DNA of 64,000 nucleotides from PNON01 sp964387025 (GTDB taxonomy: Bacteria; Chloroflexota; Anaerolineae; Anaerolineales; Anaerolineaceae): assembly GCA_964387025.1 (NCBI GenBank), contig CAYLUZ010000004.1, positions 248,001-312,000 on the forward strand, in the 5' to 3' direction. The notes below the pieces were generated by a model. That model was given only the letters and a program-made list of their open reading frames with translations. It searched no databases and was not told where the DNA came from. Positions 46,359 through 56,481 of the stretch are shown here, one piece after another; the stretch's first letter is position 1, and each line of letters opens with the position of its first letter. The position numbers and the translations under genes are program-made.

Positions 46359-47021
46359 ATGATTACCTTAAAGATAATTACTGTTTTCATGCTCGCTTAT
46401 TTGGTAGGATCGATTCCATTTGGATTAATCTTTGTGAAAATCCTCAAAGGACACGACATAAGGAATATCGAAAGTGGTCGAACAGGTGGAACCAATGCCG
46501 GGAGGGCTGCTGGAACAGGGGCTGGGGTTTTAACTGGTGTTATGGACTTCTTTAAGGGTTTTATTGCGGTTATGATAGCCCGGACGATGATGCCGGGGGC
46601 ACCGTGGATCGAAGCTTTTGCAGCAATTTTTGCTATCTTAGGTCACAATTATTCAATATTTTTACTCGAGAGACAGGGACCGGGAAAGTACTTTTTACGT
46701 GGTGGAGCAGGTGGTGCACCTTGCATGGGTGGTTCGTTTGGTTTTTACCCTCCCAGTTTATTTATCATATTACCTATAGCTCTGTTATTCCTTTTTGGTG
46801 TTGGATATGCTTCCATTACTACACTATCCATTGCCTTCCTGGCAATCGTGCTATTTACCATCAGGGCAATTGTTTTTGGATCAAGTTGGGCTTATGTCTT
46901 TTATGGAGTGATCGCGCAACTTCTGCTAATTATTGCCTTACAATCCAATATTAAACGTCTCCTAAGCGGTAATGAACGCCTGGTAGGTATTCGAGCCTGG
47001 TTGCAAAAACGTAAAAGCTAA
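46359..47021 (+). CDS. plsY: Glycerol-3-phosphate acyltransferase PlsY
   Basis: A 220-aa integral membrane enzyme with five to seven helices. It has GSIPFGLIFVKI, SGRTGGTNAGRAAGTGAG (cytoplasmic motif 1-2, glycerol phosphate site) and AILGHNYSIF. It transfers an acyl group from acyl phosphate to glycerol-3-phosphate, the first step of phospholipid synthesis; PlsX is not in the window. In the usual GHxFPVFL segment the sequence reads GHNYSIFL. Converges with the MBL gene. Confidence 0.9.
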   Translation: MITLKIITVFMLAYLVGSIPFGLIFVKILKGHDIRNIESGRTGGTNAGRAAGTGAGVLTGVMDFFKGFIAVMIARTMMPGAPWIEAFAAIFAILGHNYSIFLLERQGPGKYFLRGGAGGAPCMGGSFGFYPPSLFIILPIALLFLFGVGYASITTLSIAFLAIVLFTIRAIVFGSSWAYVFYGVIAQLLLIIALQSNIKRLLSGNERLVGIRAWLQKRKS

Positions 47022-47036
47022 AGTGCAATTCTTCTT

Positions 47037-47894
47037 TTAGATTGGATTTGCTTCTGGTAACAGTTCATCTTCCGCATATAGTTGATATAAATACCATAAA
47101 TTGCGTTTATGAAGGTCAGCTGCTAATCCACCCAGGAAAACCCGGCTTTTTCCGCAAGATTCGATATCAATTTCCGCCAGGTATTCTACAGGGTTTTTTC
47201 GCTTAACAGCAGTTTTCGCTGCCTTCCGTATTGCATTTAAGTAATTCAGGTTATCTTTGCAGGCGTCTTCAATTTCACCTCGAAGGATGATGTCTCCATG
47301 TCCTTGAACTATGTTTTCCAAACCCATCTTGCCAATTCTTTTAATAGTATTTGCGATTTCATCAATATCGCCATCAACAATAAATGGCAATGGCATAAAA
47401 CTATCCCCCGCAAAAAGGACCCGGTCTTCTTCGATAAGGATTCCAATTCCATCAAGGCTGTGACCCAACATTGGCATCATGACCAGGTTTTTTTTGCCAA
47501 CCCTAAGGGATAAAGACCCAGAGCTAAATGTCAGGTGAGGAGTAATAATTTTGACTTGCCGCAATGCCGGGTTTGATTTTTTTGCCTGTTCAAGGGCAGG
47601 CTTCCCTTTTTCCATTAAAAGCTGTCCACAGAGATCATGACCTATAATTGTGGACCCCGGGAAAAAACTATTTCCCCAACTATGGTCAGCATGGTGATGT
47701 GTGTTGATCACATAACGGACAGGTACATTTAATTCTGATTCGATAAAATCACGCATTGCAAGCGTTTCTTCGGGTAGTGCTAATGTGTCAATTAACACAG
47801 CCCATTGTGGTCCGGCAATAACACCGGCAGTCACCTGGGCATATATGCTGCTTTGAAACCAATAAACATTCTCAGAAACTCGTTCTCGTTGCAT
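47037..47894 (-). CDS. Metallo-beta-lactamase fold hydrolase
   Basis: A 285-aa cytoplasmic protein with NTHHHADHSWGN (zinc motif), LGHSLDGIGI, FAGDSFMPLPF and VQGHGDII, the MBL fold with binuclear zinc. The C-terminal 60 residues are helical and family-specific. TAGGA precedes the ATG. The family is broad (glyoxalase II, lactonases, nucleases), so the substrate cannot be named. It converges with plsY with a 15-base gap. Confidence 0.88.
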   Translation of the reverse strand: MQRERVSENVYWFQSSIYAQVTAGVIAGPQWAVLIDTLALPEETLAMRDFIESELNVPVRYVINTHHHADHSWGNSFFPGSTIIGHDLCGQLLMEKGKPALEQAKKSNPALRQVKIITPHLTFSSGSLSLRVGKKNLVMMPMLGHSLDGIGILIEEDRVLFAGDSFMPLPFIVDGDIDEIANTIKRIGKMGLENIVQGHGDIILRGEIEDACKDNLNYLNAIRKAAKTAVKRKNPVEYLAEIDIESCGKSRVFLGGLAADLHKRNLWYLYQLYAEDELLPEANPI

Positions 47895-48016
47895 TTTTCC
47901 TACTTTGTATTAAGATGCCTTAAAAATAGCATAATTCAATGGAAATGTCAAAAAAACGCACTTCCATTGACTCTACACTAATATTTTACAAATTCCGATC
48001 ACAACCTTAAATATAA

Positions 48017-48058
48017 AAAAAACGACACGCTGAATTTCATTTTGAGGTGTCGTTTTTT
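48017..48058 (-). terminator. Intrinsic terminator of the CpXC-domain gene
   Basis: Two arms of 12 bases (48017-48028 and 48047-48058) pair perfectly (AAAAAACGACAC with GTGTCGTTTTTT) around an 18-base loop. On the minus strand the stem ends in a run of T, 16 bases after the stop of the CpXC gene. Confidence 0.85.
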
Positions 48059-48074
48059 AACGAGACAATTAAAA

Positions 48075-49424
48075 TTATTTGGCCAAATTAGATTGCATGG
48101 ATAATTTCAATACCAGCTTATTGATCTTTTTCAATTTCTCCACAACCTCAGGAGCTTCTTTTTGGGATTCGGCTTGGGTAATTAATCCGGGCAACATTTG
48201 AGTGAATTCCTCAGAGATTATCCCTGGATTTTCCGCAAGGATTTTTTGCATTGTGGATTCATCTTCCGCTTCAAGTAATTTTTCAATGACTTCATATTCC
48301 GGAGGAGGGGTGGAAGATTTCTGAATAATGTCAACAATTATTTGTAGTTTAGCTAATCTGGTTTGATCATTCTTCTGGTGAGCCAAATCCAATTGATTCT
48401 TAAGCACTTCAATAAACAGCTCATTTATAATCGGCAAGACTTGTTCCATAACTTTGGGAATATCTGGCGATTGAATTATTTTCTCGATCAGTTGCTCCAC
48501 TTGAGCTGCTTGTGCTTGCATTTCTTTATCAATCTCCTCTACCATTTTTAGGATTGAGTCACGGAGTGCTATTAACTTCTCTTTCTCATCCGGCTTAGCA
48601 GAATCGATACGATCCGCCAGGATTTGGAAAAAACTATAATCCATTCCTGAGCGAGTTAGTCGAACTAATGTGGCAACCCGGGTTTTGGAAGTGGTGGATA
48701 TAATAAGGTCCAGCAGTTTTTCTCGAGTAAAGCCAGTTTTACTTAATTCTTGCAGAGACTTGACAGCCTCTTCAGCCTCGGCAGCTTGCTTCTTCATTTC
48801 CTGCCCTATTTCTGTGTTTTCAAGCAGTAACTTTTCAACTTGGACCAGTTGTTCCATACTTGTTTTATCCTGGCTAACTGACGCTGATTCCAGTATACGG
48901 CTGAATAATGAAAAGAAATTATCGTCCACCAATTCTTTTTGATTCTCTAGAATGGCTAACCTATTCGATTCTGGTGAGGTCATCAACTGACGAATTAAAG
49001 CGATCTTTTTTTCCTGATTCTGGATCATCTCCTTGGTAATACCATCGCTTTCCAAAATCTTTTCGATCATAACCTGCATTGTAAACATGGTTTGTGGTCG
49101 CAATATGTATGCTTTTCTTTTTTCCAATGGAAGTTTATTCACAGCCTGATTGATCAAGGGACCTATCAATTTCTCCTGTTCATTTACAGGCAAACCAAGT
49201 TCTGGAGGGAAGAAAGTAAGAAGAAGTTCTTTCTCAGGATCATGATAAACCAACGGAGTGGAAAGAGTTCCCTGGAAACCACAATTAGGACAGTTTGCGA
49301 CATTAAACTGACCTGAAAGTATTTTTTGTTTCGCCTGCGGGTCAATATTTGTGTCAAAAAGTTGATTTATATCTGCCATTATGGGTTGGTGGCAGCGTGG
49401 GCAGGAAGTACGTGTTTGAGGCAT
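48075..49424 (-). CDS. CpXC-domain zinc protein with coiled-coil C terminus
   Basis: A 449-aa protein. The N-terminal CpXC domain has zinc pairs CPRC (8-11) and CPNC (45-48), with TLSTPLVYHDPEKELLLTFFPPELG. From about residue 150 it is highly helical and Glu/Lys/Gln-rich, with probable coiled coils. The family occurs in Chloroflexota and related phyla but has no known role. It is monocistronic, with its own terminator. AGAGAG lies just before the ATG. Confidence 0.8.
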   Translation of the reverse strand: MPQTRTSCPRCHQPIMADINQLFDTNIDPQAKQKILSGQFNVANCPNCGFQGTLSTPLVYHDPEKELLLTFFPPELGLPVNEQEKLIGPLINQAVNKLPLEKRKAYILRPQTMFTMQVMIEKILESDGITKEMIQNQEKKIALIRQLMTSPESNRLAILENQKELVDDNFFSLFSRILESASVSQDKTSMEQLVQVEKLLLENTEIGQEMKKQAAEAEEAVKSLQELSKTGFTREKLLDLIISTTSKTRVATLVRLTRSGMDYSFFQILADRIDSAKPDEKEKLIALRDSILKMVEEIDKEMQAQAAQVEQLIEKIIQSPDIPKVMEQVLPIINELFIEVLKNQLDLAHQKNDQTRLAKLQIIVDIIQKSSTPPPEYEVIEKLLEAEDESTMQKILAENPGIISEEFTQMLPGLITQAESQKEAPEVVEKLKKINKLVLKLSMQSNLAK

Positions 49425-49495
49425 ATTATTCTCTCTTTGGTTTTTTTATGATGGATTATACCACTTGGAATTTTTCACAAAAATACATTGAATAA

Positions 49496-51052
49496 TTATC
49501 GCGGTAAGGAAAAACTGATCTGTGCTCCTTGGTTTTCATCTCTTTTTTCTATCCAAATCCGGCCACCATGCGCTTCTACGATTGAGCGGGCAAGATACAA
49601 TCCTAATCCTGCACCTTTAGTATTTCTTGCAGCTTCTGGAGATCGATAAAAACGATCAAATATATGGGGGATATCATTTGTTTTTATTCCAGGACCGTCA
49701 TCACATACACTAATAATTACTTCATCCGATAGGATCCTACCGCTAACCTGGATAGCGCCATCAGGTGCATATTTTATCGAGTTCGTGATCAGGTTGCTGA
49801 GGACTTGCTGAAGACGTTGTTCATCTGCAAGAACAATTGGGAAATTATCGGGGAAGTCATATGTTATTTTATGCATACTGGTCTGATTTTCCAACCTGTT
49901 TATTAGTCGTTTCACCATATCAGGAATGGAAATATCAGACTTTTTCAAGGTTAAAGCACCGGATTGCAACCTGGTAGAATCCAGAAGATCCTCTATCAGC
50001 CCAGTTAAGCGATCAGCTTCTTCCTCGATCACAGCCAAACTATCATCCACGACCTCGCTGTCCCATTCAGCATCTTTCCTGCGTAATGTTCCAACATAAC
50101 CTTTGATCAAGGCTACTGGGGTTTTTAGTTCATGGCTAATGATTGAAATAAACGTACTTTTTAATTCATCTGCATCACGAAAACGGGTAATATCACGTAT
50201 AGTTGCGATGATATTTAGTAATCCACCATCTGAGTTGAGCAGGGGAGCGTATGTGATTCCTATAGGAAGTGGAGGGTAAGGATCAGGTCTTATCAGGTCT
50301 CCTTCAACATATAGATACGCCTTTTTGCTTAATGGCCAACCACCTTCAACAGCTTTTTCCAGTGTAATACCTTGCGGAGGTTTAGCCCAATGGACAATTA
50401 TTTCATGCTCCTTGTTAGTTACATCTTCAACTGTTCTCTGAGAAAGCGCTGCGAATGAAGGATTACATCTCGAAATAGTTAATTTTGGGGTAAGTATCAG
50501 GATTCCATCTGCAGCTGAATCCAGAAGGCCATCCATTCTATGTTTCTCTTCTATAACCTGGCGATACAATTGAGCATTGGCAACAGCTACCGCGGCTTGA
50601 TCAGCAAAACTCTTCAACAAAATTCGATCGTTACTCGAAAATATCCCCATATAGCTGCGAAATATAAAAATTACCCCGATAACCTGTCCTCGGGCCACAA
50701 GGGGTATTCCAACACCTGTGAGTAATCCGAAGCTTGCCAGGCTAATGATCTGATTAATGATCCGGCTGATTGCAGGAACTTCTGATGATTCAGGATCCTC
50801 TTGATCAGGTAACTGTTTGAGTAACGGTTCAAGAAACCGAATTAATGGTACTCCAAGACCATCAGCAACGGCCAGCCGCCATCCTGCATGGACATCCCTC
50901 AATGCGATAACACCCGCCTGTCCGGCGAGCATTTCCAGTGAGATCTTTAATATTCTGCCAAGGACCTTATCAAGGTCCAGTTCCTCTGTGAGGGCTCTTG
51001 CGATTTCAAGCAGGTAATCCCGTTGGCGAACGCGAAAATCAGGTAACATCAT
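49496..51052 (-). CDS. GAF-PAS sensor histidine kinase
   Basis: I start at the ATG at 51052 (518 aa), overlapping the aminotransferase end by 14 bases; the longer open frame beginning upstream would be embedded in that gene. Domains: a short helix, GAF (about 40-170), PAS (about 175-280, with GLLNIIATIRDITRF), HisKA with SIISHELKTPVALIKGYV, and HATPase with NLITNSIKYAPDG, DDGPGI and GAGLGLYLARSIVEAHGG. No membrane span is present, so it senses cytoplasmic signals. No response regulator is adjacent. Confidence 0.9.
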   Translation of the reverse strand: MMLPDFRVRQRDYLLEIARALTEELDLDKVLGRILKISLEMLAGQAGVIALRDVHAGWRLAVADGLGVPLIRFLEPLLKQLPDQEDPESSEVPAISRIINQIISLASFGLLTGVGIPLVARGQVIGVIFIFRSYMGIFSSNDRILLKSFADQAAVAVANAQLYRQVIEEKHRMDGLLDSAADGILILTPKLTISRCNPSFAALSQRTVEDVTNKEHEIIVHWAKPPQGITLEKAVEGGWPLSKKAYLYVEGDLIRPDPYPPLPIGITYAPLLNSDGGLLNIIATIRDITRFRDADELKSTFISIISHELKTPVALIKGYVGTLRRKDAEWDSEVVDDSLAVIEEEADRLTGLIEDLLDSTRLQSGALTLKKSDISIPDMVKRLINRLENQTSMHKITYDFPDNFPIVLADEQRLQQVLSNLITNSIKYAPDGAIQVSGRILSDEVIISVCDDGPGIKTNDIPHIFDRFYRSPEAARNTKGAGLGLYLARSIVEAHGGRIWIEKRDENQGAQISFSLPR

Positions 51053-52373
51053 GTTGTTTATTGTTTTCTGCGATGCGAATGGATTCATCCAAAATGGCAA
51101 GACCTTGATCCACCTCACTACGGGTAATGCATAGAGGTGGGGAGATACGAATAACACTCTTACCACAACCAAGTAATAATAATCCCCGTTCAAAAGCGAG
51201 GTCTACAATTTGATCCCTCAATTTTGGAGCAGCCTGCTTTTTAACCGGATCGCCTACAAATTCTATTCCGATCATTAATCCAATGCCACGGACCTGGCCA
51301 ATACTGGGATGGCGGGTCGCTATTTCACTTAATGCATCCTGCGTATAACTTCCAACTTCGGCAGCATTATTCATCATTCCACCTTCTAATAAGTCCAAAG
51401 TGGCTAAGGCAGCTGCACATGAAATCGGATTTCCTCCATAAGTATTTCCATGCGAACCTTTTGGCCAATCCACGATACTTTTTCTGGCGACCATTGCACC
51501 CAAGGGCATTCCAGAGGCAATTCCTTTGGCAGTACAAATAATATCTGGTTCTACTCCGAAGTTTTCAATAGACCACCATTTACCGGTTCTGCCAACCCCT
51601 GCCTGGACTTCATCAGCGATCATGAGAATATCATATCTGTCACACAATTTCCTTAACGCAGGGAAAAAACCTGGTGGGGGTACTATATAACCACCCTCAC
51701 CCTGGATGGGTTCAAGGAGAATTCCGGCAACATCATCAGCTGGTACTATACGTCCAAGAATTTGTTCTTCAATATACCTGACAACCGTTTCTCCGTAGTC
51801 TTCCCCGGGTTCCGATTGCAGGATTGGATGATAAGGATCAGGAAATGGAGCATGAACTACCCCACTCATCATGGGATAAAAACCGCGGTGGTAGGAAGAT
51901 TTACTTGCAGTAAATGTTACAGCACCCATCGTACGACCATGGAATCCGCCAAGGAAGCCAATGAATTCGGTTCTTTCAGTAGTATATCTGGCAAGTTTAA
52001 TCGCTGCTTCTACACTCTCTGTTCCAGAGTTGGTCATGAAGGATATCGCTGGTTCATCAAACGGAGAAATTTGATTTAGTTTCTCGCCCAATTCCACCCA
52101 TTTCTGGTGATAAAAATCTGACGAAATGTGAATGAATTTTTCTGCCTGTTCTTGAATTGCTCTAACAACTTTTGGATGGCTGTGACCTGTTGATGTTACT
52201 GCTATCCCCGCTGCAAAATCCAGAAACCGATTGCCATCTACGTCCCACACTTCTGACCCTAATCCATGATCCATTACAAATGGATAACCCCTTGGGTAAG
52301 AAGGAGAAATGACAGCTTGGTCGCGCTCCACCAGTGCGCGGGCCTTTGGCCCTGGTAAGTTCAACGTTTCCAT
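51039..52373 (-). CDS. Class III aminotransferase (acetylornithine/GABA type)
   Basis: A 444-aa PLP enzyme with GGAGGAAA before the ATG. It has FLDFAAGIAVTSTGHSHPKV, MTNSGTESVEAAIKLAR, GFHGRTMGA, ADEVQAGVGRTGKW and the PLP lysine in TAKGIASGMPLG, then HGNTYGGNPI. It fits the group that includes acetylornithine, ornithine and 4-aminobutyrate aminotransferases; the family cannot be narrowed further by eye. It is the first gene of a two-gene unit with the GAF-PAS kinase, which it overlaps, so the kinase may sense something tied to amino acid turnover. Confidence 0.9.
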   Translation of the reverse strand: METLNLPGPKARALVERDQAVISPSYPRGYPFVMDHGLGSEVWDVDGNRFLDFAAGIAVTSTGHSHPKVVRAIQEQAEKFIHISSDFYHQKWVELGEKLNQISPFDEPAISFMTNSGTESVEAAIKLARYTTERTEFIGFLGGFHGRTMGAVTFTASKSSYHRGFYPMMSGVVHAPFPDPYHPILQSEPGEDYGETVVRYIEEQILGRIVPADDVAGILLEPIQGEGGYIVPPPGFFPALRKLCDRYDILMIADEVQAGVGRTGKWWSIENFGVEPDIICTAKGIASGMPLGAMVARKSIVDWPKGSHGNTYGGNPISCAAALATLDLLEGGMMNNAAEVGSYTQDALSEIATRHPSIGQVRGIGLMIGIEFVGDPVKKQAAPKLRDQIVDLAFERGLLLLGCGKSVIRISPPLCITRSEVDQGLAILDESIRIAENNKQHDVT

Positions 52374-52590
52374 TCAATTTCCTCCGGAATTTGCGAATAT
52401 GAAATAAATAATATTCCCTTAATATCTTCAATTTTCACTATAAAATTATATCATTGTATTACCCTGGTCTTTGTTTATCACTTATTCATCTGATTAATCA
52501 TCATTGTGGCGAATATATGTCATATCCAACTTGCGCCTTTTAGGAAGTGAGGGTATTCTAGCTATATTGCATATTGAAAAAGAGGTAATT

Positions 52591-53634
52591 GTGTATCTAG
52601 AAAACTACGATCCCATATCAATGCTAGTGACAAAACAAACCTTGGTAAAACATTCACGGTTTCCGGTAATTGATGCTCATAACCATTTAGATGACGAATT
52701 TGGTGGTGGATGGATCCATAAACCAATTAAAGAAATTCTTCAGGCGATGGATGAAGTTAATGTCCGAATGGTGGTAGATCTGGACGGAGGCTGGGGAGAA
52801 AAAATCCTTCAAAACCATCTGGAAGTATTAAAAAGTACGTTAATGGAAAGAATTCAAGTCTTTGGTGGAATAAATTGGGAAGGGTGGAAAACTTATGGGA
52901 ATCGATTTCCTGATTGGGCCGCTAAGAGAATGCGTGAACAAGCCAAATGGGGGGCGACTGGCTTGAAAATTTGGAAAGATCTGGGCTCGAAAGTAAGGGA
53001 TCAAAATGATCTATTGGTTGATGTCAATGATAAAAGGTTAGATTTAATATGGCTGACAGCAGCGGAACTGCAATGGCCAGTGATGATCCATGTAGGTGAT
53101 CCAGCAGCATTTTTTGAACCTGTGGACAATAAGAATGAGCGATGGGAAGAATTAATCACTAAACCGGAGTGGCATATTCCCAGCCCTCCCTTTCCTCCGC
53201 TTATAAAAATATTAGATAGTTTTTCATCCATGGTGAGAAGAAACAGGAAAACAACTTTCATTGGGGCGCACGTTGGTTGCTATGCTGAAAACCTGGCTTG
53301 GGTTGGAACGATGTTAGATAATAATCCGAATTATTATATCGATGTTTCCGCCAGGATAGGTGAGTTGGGTAGGCAGCCATATTCATCCAGAAGGTTTTTC
53401 CACAAATATGCCAACCGGATCCTTTTCGGATTAGATTACGGGATTGATAAATCCTCATATCAAATTGCATACCGATTTCTTGAAACTGATGATGAATATT
53501 TTAATTATTCCTCATCCAGTATCCCCACCCAGGGAAGATGGGCTATATATGGAATTGGATTACCGGACGAAGTTTTACGTAAGGTGTATTACGAGAACGC
53601 TTGCCGGGTTCTAAATATTCCAATCCCTGATTGA
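52591..53634 (+). CDS. Amidohydrolase 2-family metal-dependent hydrolase
   Basis: I start at the GTG at 52591 because AGAGGT lies just upstream; an open frame extends to 52504, and an ATG at 52621 is the next choice. The protein (347 aa) is a TIM barrel with VIDAHNHLDDEFGG (metal histidines), GATGLKIWKDLG, WPVMIHVGDPAAFFEP, IGAHVGCY and FGLDYG. This is the pattern of amidohydrolase 2 decarboxylases and hydrolases. Substrate unknown. It is followed 25 bases later by an MFS transporter gene. Confidence 0.85.
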   Translation: MYLENYDPISMLVTKQTLVKHSRFPVIDAHNHLDDEFGGGWIHKPIKEILQAMDEVNVRMVVDLDGGWGEKILQNHLEVLKSTLMERIQVFGGINWEGWKTYGNRFPDWAAKRMREQAKWGATGLKIWKDLGSKVRDQNDLLVDVNDKRLDLIWLTAAELQWPVMIHVGDPAAFFEPVDNKNERWEELITKPEWHIPSPPFPPLIKILDSFSSMVRRNRKTTFIGAHVGCYAENLAWVGTMLDNNPNYYIDVSARIGELGRQPYSSRRFFHKYANRILFGLDYGIDKSSYQIAYRFLETDDEYFNYSSSSIPTQGRWAIYGIGLPDEVLRKVYYENACRVLNIPIPD

Positions 53635-53659
53635 AAAAAGAATAGATTACTAGAATTGG

Positions 53660-54961
53660 ATGTTTGCTGTAGCGATAATGAAACCAATCATAAAACCTGA
53701 CTTAATAATTGCCGCTATTGGTATCAGCTTAATTTTTGCGCTTGCTGGCGATTTGACATTATATGCCGTTCTTCCTGTCGTTGCTGTGACAGAAGGTATC
53801 CATCTGGCAAATATTGGCTTACTTCTAAGCGCTAACAGGTTTATCCGATTTATCAGCAATCCGGTGGTTGGATATCTCCTCAATTCACGCCGAAGGAAAA
53901 ATTTCCTGGTTGGGGGTTTACTACTGGGAGCAACGACGACCCTTCTATACCAATATTACGACAATTTCTGGATATTTCTAACTGGTAGAATTCTTTGGGG
54001 AGTTGCTTTTTCTCTATCCTATATCACTGCCTATTCAATGGTGATGGATATCACAGAAAACCACCGGCGTGGGCATGGATCTGGTTTGCTTCAGACATAT
54101 TATCTTATCGGATTGGCAGTCACACCATTTTTGGGTGCTTTGCTCAATAATTGGTTCGGTTTTCAAATAACAATGTTGATTTGCTCAATACTAGGTTTTT
54201 TTGGTGCGTTGGAAGCGTGGATATTTGTCCCAGAAACTTTACCTAAAGTTATTCCAATTGATGAAACTCAACAACAAGATCTTCCTTTACAAACAAATAT
54301 GCCATTTGATCTATTAGGTGTAATTAAAGAATTAAGAAAATTTGATATAGTATCCGGAAACCTGATCTATGGACTTACCTTCTTTGTCGGTGAAGGTATC
54401 TTGTTATCAACGATCACGTATTATTTCATATATGAATATGGTGCAACAGTAGATCTAGGCTTAATATTAATTCCAGCCGCAACCGCGGGAGGAATAATCC
54501 TTGGATTACGAGCTGCCGCTTCAGCTTTTTTTGCGCCACTGGTTGGAAAAGCCTCCGATAATTCATCAAATCGATGGGCGATAATAGCCCTTGGCGCACT
54601 GGCAGGAATCATTGGATTGATTATCATTATCAATATCAAATCACCGTTTATTTTCATTCTCGGCACAATCATTTTTGCTATTAATGGAGCAGTCATCCAA
54701 TCAGTAATTCCAGCAATTTTAATTGATAGTCAAAAAAATGGCCGGGCTTCTTTTGTGCTAGGGATGATGGCTACATCAGCGGATATAGGTCTTGCATTAG
54801 CACCAATGGTTAGTTATGCAATATTAGAGAACTATCCGATCTCCACTCTTTACTATGGCGGGGTGTTTATTTTGGCAGTTAGCTTAATCTTTGCTGTAAA
54901 TGCCAGCATCAGGAAAACCTTAAGAAATAAAGAGGATTTTTCCAGTCAATTGCAAAGTTAA
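53660..54961 (+). CDS. Major facilitator superfamily transporter
   Basis: A 433-aa membrane protein with 12 predicted helices. The loop after helix 2 has GYLLNSRRRKNF, which resembles the MFS G-x-x-x-D/R-R-x-x-R motif, and a central cytoplasmic loop separates helices 6 and 7 near residues 190-235. The start may be 53660 or the ATG at 53678; neither has a clear ribosome site. Substrate unknown; a drug, sugar or metabolite exporter is possible. It follows the amidohydrolase gene by 25 bases and may share its transcript. Confidence 0.85.
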   Translation: MFAVAIMKPIIKPDLIIAAIGISLIFALAGDLTLYAVLPVVAVTEGIHLANIGLLLSANRFIRFISNPVVGYLLNSRRRKNFLVGGLLLGATTTLLYQYYDNFWIFLTGRILWGVAFSLSYITAYSMVMDITENHRRGHGSGLLQTYYLIGLAVTPFLGALLNNWFGFQITMLICSILGFFGALEAWIFVPETLPKVIPIDETQQQDLPLQTNMPFDLLGVIKELRKFDIVSGNLIYGLTFFVGEGILLSTITYYFIYEYGATVDLGLILIPAATAGGIILGLRAAASAFFAPLVGKASDNSSNRWAIIALGALAGIIGLIIIINIKSPFIFILGTIIFAINGAVIQSVIPAILIDSQKNGRASFVLGMMATSADIGLALAPMVSYAILENYPISTLYYGGVFILAVSLIFAVNASIRKTLRNKEDFSSQLQS

Positions 54962-54998
54962 TTCCTTAAAAAGATAATGATGACCTAGCTCAGATAAA

Positions 54999-56354
54999 TT
55001 ATGCGATCTGGTGCGTGAGGTGATGCACCCATTTTTTTGAGTGGAACCTGTTATAAAGGAGTACCAACTTTAATACTTCTTCTAATGCCACTGCTATGAC
55101 CACCCAAAACACCTGAAGATGCAAAAGATTGGCGGCGACATACGCCGCAGGAACCCCGTATAACCACATTGTTGCAAATTCAACGAATAATCCAAACCTG
55201 GTATCTCCACCGGCCCTAATAATTCCAATGAAAATAACCATATTGGTAGATTTTGCCAAAATGGAAATGGAAAGGATTGTCAGAATCAGGTGTGCGTAAC
55301 TTCTGGATACCTCCGATATTTTATATATTTCCAAAATCCAACCTTTGTTTAGCAGGATTAAGATGCCCATTGTAACGGCTGTAACACAACTGATATATAA
55401 GATCTTTTTTCCATAGTTGAAAGCTTCTTCCAACTCCCCCGCACCAATTCGCTTCCCGATCATAATCGCACAGGCATTACCAAGTCCAATAAATGGAACA
55501 AAAGCTAAATTCTCTATGGTTGAAGAAATATTGATGGCCGTAATTGATGAAGTACCAATATGGGCATAGATGGATGCATAAACTGAAATTCCAACCGACC
55601 AGATAAGTTCGTTAATTGTCACAGGCAAAACTGTAGTTAAAAATCGCTTGATAAATTCGGTCTTGATCGGAAACACGATAGCTGGTTTGATGATCACACT
55701 GGATGAAAAGATTCGGGTAATCACAATTATTAAGATCAGTTCAAATATCCTTGCAGTTGAGTTTGCGATCGCTGCGCCGTTTATTCCTAAAGCAGGCAAT
55801 CCAAGCTTACCGAATATCAATATATAACCTAGTAATGTATTGAAAGAGAGTATTGCACCACCCACAAACATTGGGATCTTTACATTTTCTGTACTGCGGA
55901 GAACGGCATAAATTGCATAACTTAATCCCGTAAACACAAAACCGATGGAGTACAACCTTAAGAAGTGGCTGCCCAGTTGGATCACATTGGGATCCCTGCT
56001 AAAAAGACCAAGAATGAATTGAGGAGCAATCTGTGAGATCAATGTAAAAATGAAACCGAGTGCAAAATTTGCTATTAAGTTAAGACTGAGCACTTTCTGG
56101 ATACTTTCAGCATCATTTTTTCCCCAGAATTGGGCGATAAAGATCGCTGAACCACTTGTCATTCCAAAATAGACTAAAGTTAAAATAAAATACACTTGTG
56201 TCGCCAAACCAACAGCCGCAACTGAATTGTCTCCTAATTGGCCAACAAGCATCAAATCTACCATACCCAATCCAGCAGAAAAAAGCTGTTGGATCATGAT
56301 CGGGATAGAGAGCCTAATAAGCGTCTTAAAGAATGAATTATTACTGTTTTCCAT
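54999..56354 (-). CDS. MATE-family efflux transporter
   Basis: A 451-aa integral membrane protein with twelve hydrophobic helices in two similar halves. Diagnostic parts are RLSIPIMIQQLFSAGLGMVDLMLVGQLGDNSVAAVGLATQ at the N terminus and VPFIGLGNACAIMIGKRIGAGELEEAFNYGKK in the second half. Such transporters export drugs or metabolites with Na+ or H+. It converges with the MFS gene. Confidence 0.92.
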   Translation of the reverse strand: MENSNNSFFKTLIRLSIPIMIQQLFSAGLGMVDLMLVGQLGDNSVAAVGLATQVYFILTLVYFGMTSGSAIFIAQFWGKNDAESIQKVLSLNLIANFALGFIFTLISQIAPQFILGLFSRDPNVIQLGSHFLRLYSIGFVFTGLSYAIYAVLRSTENVKIPMFVGGAILSFNTLLGYILIFGKLGLPALGINGAAIANSTARIFELILIIVITRIFSSSVIIKPAIVFPIKTEFIKRFLTTVLPVTINELIWSVGISVYASIYAHIGTSSITAINISSTIENLAFVPFIGLGNACAIMIGKRIGAGELEEAFNYGKKILYISCVTAVTMGILILLNKGWILEIYKISEVSRSYAHLILTILSISILAKSTNMVIFIGIIRAGGDTRFGLFVEFATMWLYGVPAAYVAANLLHLQVFWVVIAVALEEVLKLVLLYNRFHSKKWVHHLTHQIA

Positions 56355-56481
56355 ATAGATATGGATTATACCTGAATGTATACGGAACCTTTCCTTAGCA
56401 TATTGAAAATGTAGATAGATTATGTATCATAGAAGATATAAATAATTATTCGAAAACCATTTGATTTTTTAAGGAGGAAAG